The notes beneath the pieces were generated by a model. It was not told the DNA's origin. It worked only from the letters and a program-made list of their open reading frames with translations, and made no database searches. Source: Faecalibacterium sp. UBA1360 (GTDB lineage Bacteria > Bacillota > Clostridia > Oscillospirales > Ruminococcaceae). From it: DNA of 5,792 nucleotides. Shown piece after piece: positions 4,926 to 5,792 of the stretch (within the stretch, counting starts at the first letter, position 1; each line of letters opens with the position of its first letter). The stretch spans positions 11,503 to 17,294 of the forward strand of contig DBRU01000119.1 in NCBI GenBank assembly GCA_002306375.1, read 5' to 3'. A program made the translations under genes and the position numbers.

Positions 4926-5039
4926 TGTTCCTTTTGGGAACAATTTAAGAATACCCGGAAATTGTGACAAAAGGGTGTAAGAACTTTCAAAAAAATTCGA
5001 AAGAACATCGAACAGTCTGCGACAAAGGAGGGAGCGGCC

Positions 5040-5702
5040 ATGCCCAATCGCATCAACTACGACCGGGAAATGCAGCGCATCCTGGACGAACTGGCCCGCC
5101 GGGGCGAACGCCCGCCCCTGGTGCTGCACGCCTGCTGCGCGCCCTGCTCCAGCGCCACGCTGGAACGGCTGTGCGACGCCTTTGCGGTGACCGTGCTGTA
5201 CTACAACCCCAACATTGCCCCGCCCGCCGAATACCGCCGCCGGGCGGACGAGCTGGCCCGGTTTCTTTCCGACGCGGGGCACACCGCCCGGGGCGTGCGG
5301 CTGGCGGAGCTGCCCTACGACCCCGCCCGGTTCTACGACGCAGTGCGGGGGCTGGAACACGAGCCCGAGCGGGGGGCGCGGTGCACGGCCTGCTATGCCC
5401 TGCGCCTGGAAAAGACCGCGGACTGGGCGGCGGAGCACGGCTTTGGCTGGATGACCACCACCCTGTCCATCTCGCCCATGAAGGACCCGGTGCGGCTGAA
5501 CGAACTGGGCCAGGCGGCCGCCGCCCGCCGCGGACTGCGCTACCTGACCAGCGAGTTCCGCAAAAAGGACGGCTACAAGCGCAGCCTGGAACTGAGCGGG
5601 CAGTACGGGCTGTACCGCCAGGACTACTGCGGCTGCGCCTTCAGCAAAGAGGAAAGCGAACGCCGCCGCACCGAAGCCGGCAAGGAGGAACAACAGCCAT
5701 GA
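5040..5702 (+). CDS. queH: Epoxyqueuosine reductase QueH
   Basis: A 220-residue protein of the DUF208/QueH family, which carries out the last step of queuosine synthesis: reduction of epoxyqueuosine to queuosine at the wobble base of GUN-anticodon tRNAs. It is the unrelated replacement for the cobalamin-dependent QueG. Signatures in order: HACCAPCSS at 30-38 (C32, C33, C36), YYNPNI at 54-59, CTACYALRL at 115-123 (C115, C118), a serine/proline segment TLSISPMKD at 141-149, and the C-terminal block FRKKDGYKRS-LELS-LYRQDYCGC (173-199, with C197 and C199). The cysteines are those expected to hold the iron-sulfur cluster and adjacent metal. The length is normal for the family. AAAGGAGGG (5024-5032) lies 7 nt before the ATG, which decides the start. 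The stop overlaps the next start (ATGA), so the two genes are translationally coupled. No other queuosine gene is in the window. Confidence 0.95.
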   Translation: MPNRINYDREMQRILDELARRGERPPLVLHACCAPCSSATLERLCDAFAVTVLYYNPNIAPPAEYRRRADELARFLSDAGHTARGVRLAELPYDPARFYDAVRGLEHEPERGARCTACYALRLEKTADWAAEHGFGWMTTTLSISPMKDPVRLNELGQAAAARRGLRYLTSEFRKKDGYKRSLELSGQYGLYRQDYCGCAFSKEESERRRTEAGKEEQQP

Positions 5703-5792
5703 GCAAACACATTCTGGTGGCCCTGCCTTTGAGCGAGGCCCAGCAGGACGCCCTGCGCGCCGCCGCGCCGGGGGCCCGGTTCCGCTTTGCGC
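5699..5792 (+). CDS. N-terminus of a probable D-2-hydroxyacid dehydrogenase, cut by the window edge
   Basis: Only 31 codons are present, beginning ATG AGC AAA at 5699. AGGAGG (5683-5688) lies 10 nt upstream, inside the end of queH. The peptide starts MSKHILVALPLSEAQ and continues QDALRAAAPGARFRFA. The pattern of a short strand (HILVALPL), a helix beginning near SEAQQDALRAAAPGA and a second strand (FRFA) is what one sees at the N-terminus of NAD-dependent D-isomer-specific 2-hydroxyacid dehydrogenases. That fold is the basis of the call; no catalytic or NAD-binding motif is within the window. The ATGA overlap with queH supports it being a real gene in the same operon. Coding status is likely; the product name is tentative. 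Confidence 0.6.
   Translation, partial: MSKHILVALPLSEAQQDALRAAAPGARFRFA

Larger units (their letters stand above)
4795..4935 (-). ncRNA. Candidate small RNA on the minus strand
   Basis: This is a prediction from signals alone. A minus-strand promoter candidate (TTGTCA at 4965-4970, 17 bp, TAAATT at 4942-4947) would start a transcript near 4935. A strong minus-strand terminator ends near 4795. The product of about 140 nt would have a 5' hairpin (4906-4925), an unpaired pyrimidine-rich linker (complement of about 4840-4866, containing CTCCTC, a possible anti-Shine-Dalgarno segment) and the terminator hairpin. Both hairpins display the loop AACAGGGA. No coding sequence on this strand explains the terminator. 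The -10 is only 4 of 6, so the promoter is the weak link. I do not recognise a named RNA family. Confidence 0.35.
4751..5039. other. Hairpin-rich intergenic region before queH, no convincing gene
   Basis: This stretch of about 290 bp has no convincing protein gene. From left to right it holds: an inverted repeat TGTTTTGCC (4770-4778) with GGCAAAACA (4792-4800); a 13-bp hairpin at 4803-4836; a purine-rich plus-strand tract at 4840-4865; a hairpin at 4906-4925 with the same loop as the previous one; a 6-bp hairpin TGTTCC/GGAACA at 4926-4942; the dyad TTGTGACAA at 4962-4970; and an A-rich stretch before the queH ribosome site. I see no clear plus-strand promoter for queH and no recognisable preQ1 or other named riboswitch. 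A 32-codon plus-strand frame starts at 4869 (GAGGAG only 3 nt upstream) and is doubtful. Confidence 0.6.

Noticed and set aside
4951..4980. Short stem ATACCC/GGGTGT with A-rich loop before queH, considered as a preQ1 riboswitch
   Set aside because: It lacks the conserved preQ1 class I pseudoknot sequences, and the stem is only 6 bp with a G-U pair. I could not match it to any preQ1 class.
4984..5003. CTTTC/GAAAG dyad around an A-rich core upstream of queH, considered as a promoter or operator
   Set aside because: The arms are only 5 bp, the core is simple A-rich sequence, and no -35/-10 pair with acceptable spacing could be placed here on the plus strand.
4749..5693. Minus-strand open frame (314 codons) across queH
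   Set aside because: Shadow of queH extended through the hairpin-rich gap. It has no ribosome site or recognisable domain, while queH on the plus strand has all family motifs.

Overview
This GC-rich window looks chromosomal and comes from a Firmicute, most likely a Faecalibacterium/Gemmiger/Subdoligranulum-type member of the Ruminococcaceae (Oscillospiraceae). The grounds are RNase Y, a T-box leader on thrS, a YesL-like DUF624 membrane protein, QueH, strong purine-rich Shine-Dalgarno sites, sigma-A type promoters and high GC. The genus is inferred, not proven. No mobile element, CRISPR array or prophage gene is visible.

Layout. (1) 1-423, plus: the C-terminal part of a multi-pass membrane protein (probable DUF624/YesL family). 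It converges on rny, and both share a bidirectional hairpin terminator at 456-484. (2) 508-2064, minus: complete rny (RNase Y), preceded by a non-coding leader of more than 300 bp. One promoter candidate lies close to the gene and two more lie in an AT-rich island near 2365-2425 that carries a 13-bp palindrome. (3) 2453-2758, plus: a near-consensus promoter and a complete threonine T-box leader (ACC specifier, T-box sequence, competing antiterminator and terminator) controlling thrS. (4) 2803-4563, plus: thrS. Its product keeps every editing, zinc and catalytic residue I could place but lacks about 49 residues at the N-terminus, which removes most of the TGS domain. (5) 4574-4750, plus: a consensus promoter, tRNA-Lys(TTT) with encoded CCA, and a strong terminator. 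No terminator separates thrS from the tRNA. (6) 4751-5039: a hairpin-rich gap without a convincing gene. It holds two hairpins with an identical 8-nt loop and, on the minus strand, a promoter candidate and a terminator about 140 nt apart, which could delimit an undescribed small RNA. (7) 5040-5702, plus: queH (epoxyqueuosine reductase), overlapping by ATGA the start of a gene at 5699 that runs off the window and resembles a D-2-hydroxyacid dehydrogenase N-terminus.

Most of the recognisable content concerns RNA: mRNA turnover (rny), tRNA charging (thrS), a tRNA, and tRNA wobble-base modification (queH). thrS is tuned by uncharged tRNA-Thr through its T-box. Apart from the probable thrS-tRNA read-through and the queH-dehydrogenase overlap, these look like separate transcription units. 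The points most worth following up are the TGS-deleted ThrRS, the candidate minus-strand RNA at about 4795-4941 with its twin hairpins, and the palindrome over the distal rny promoters.
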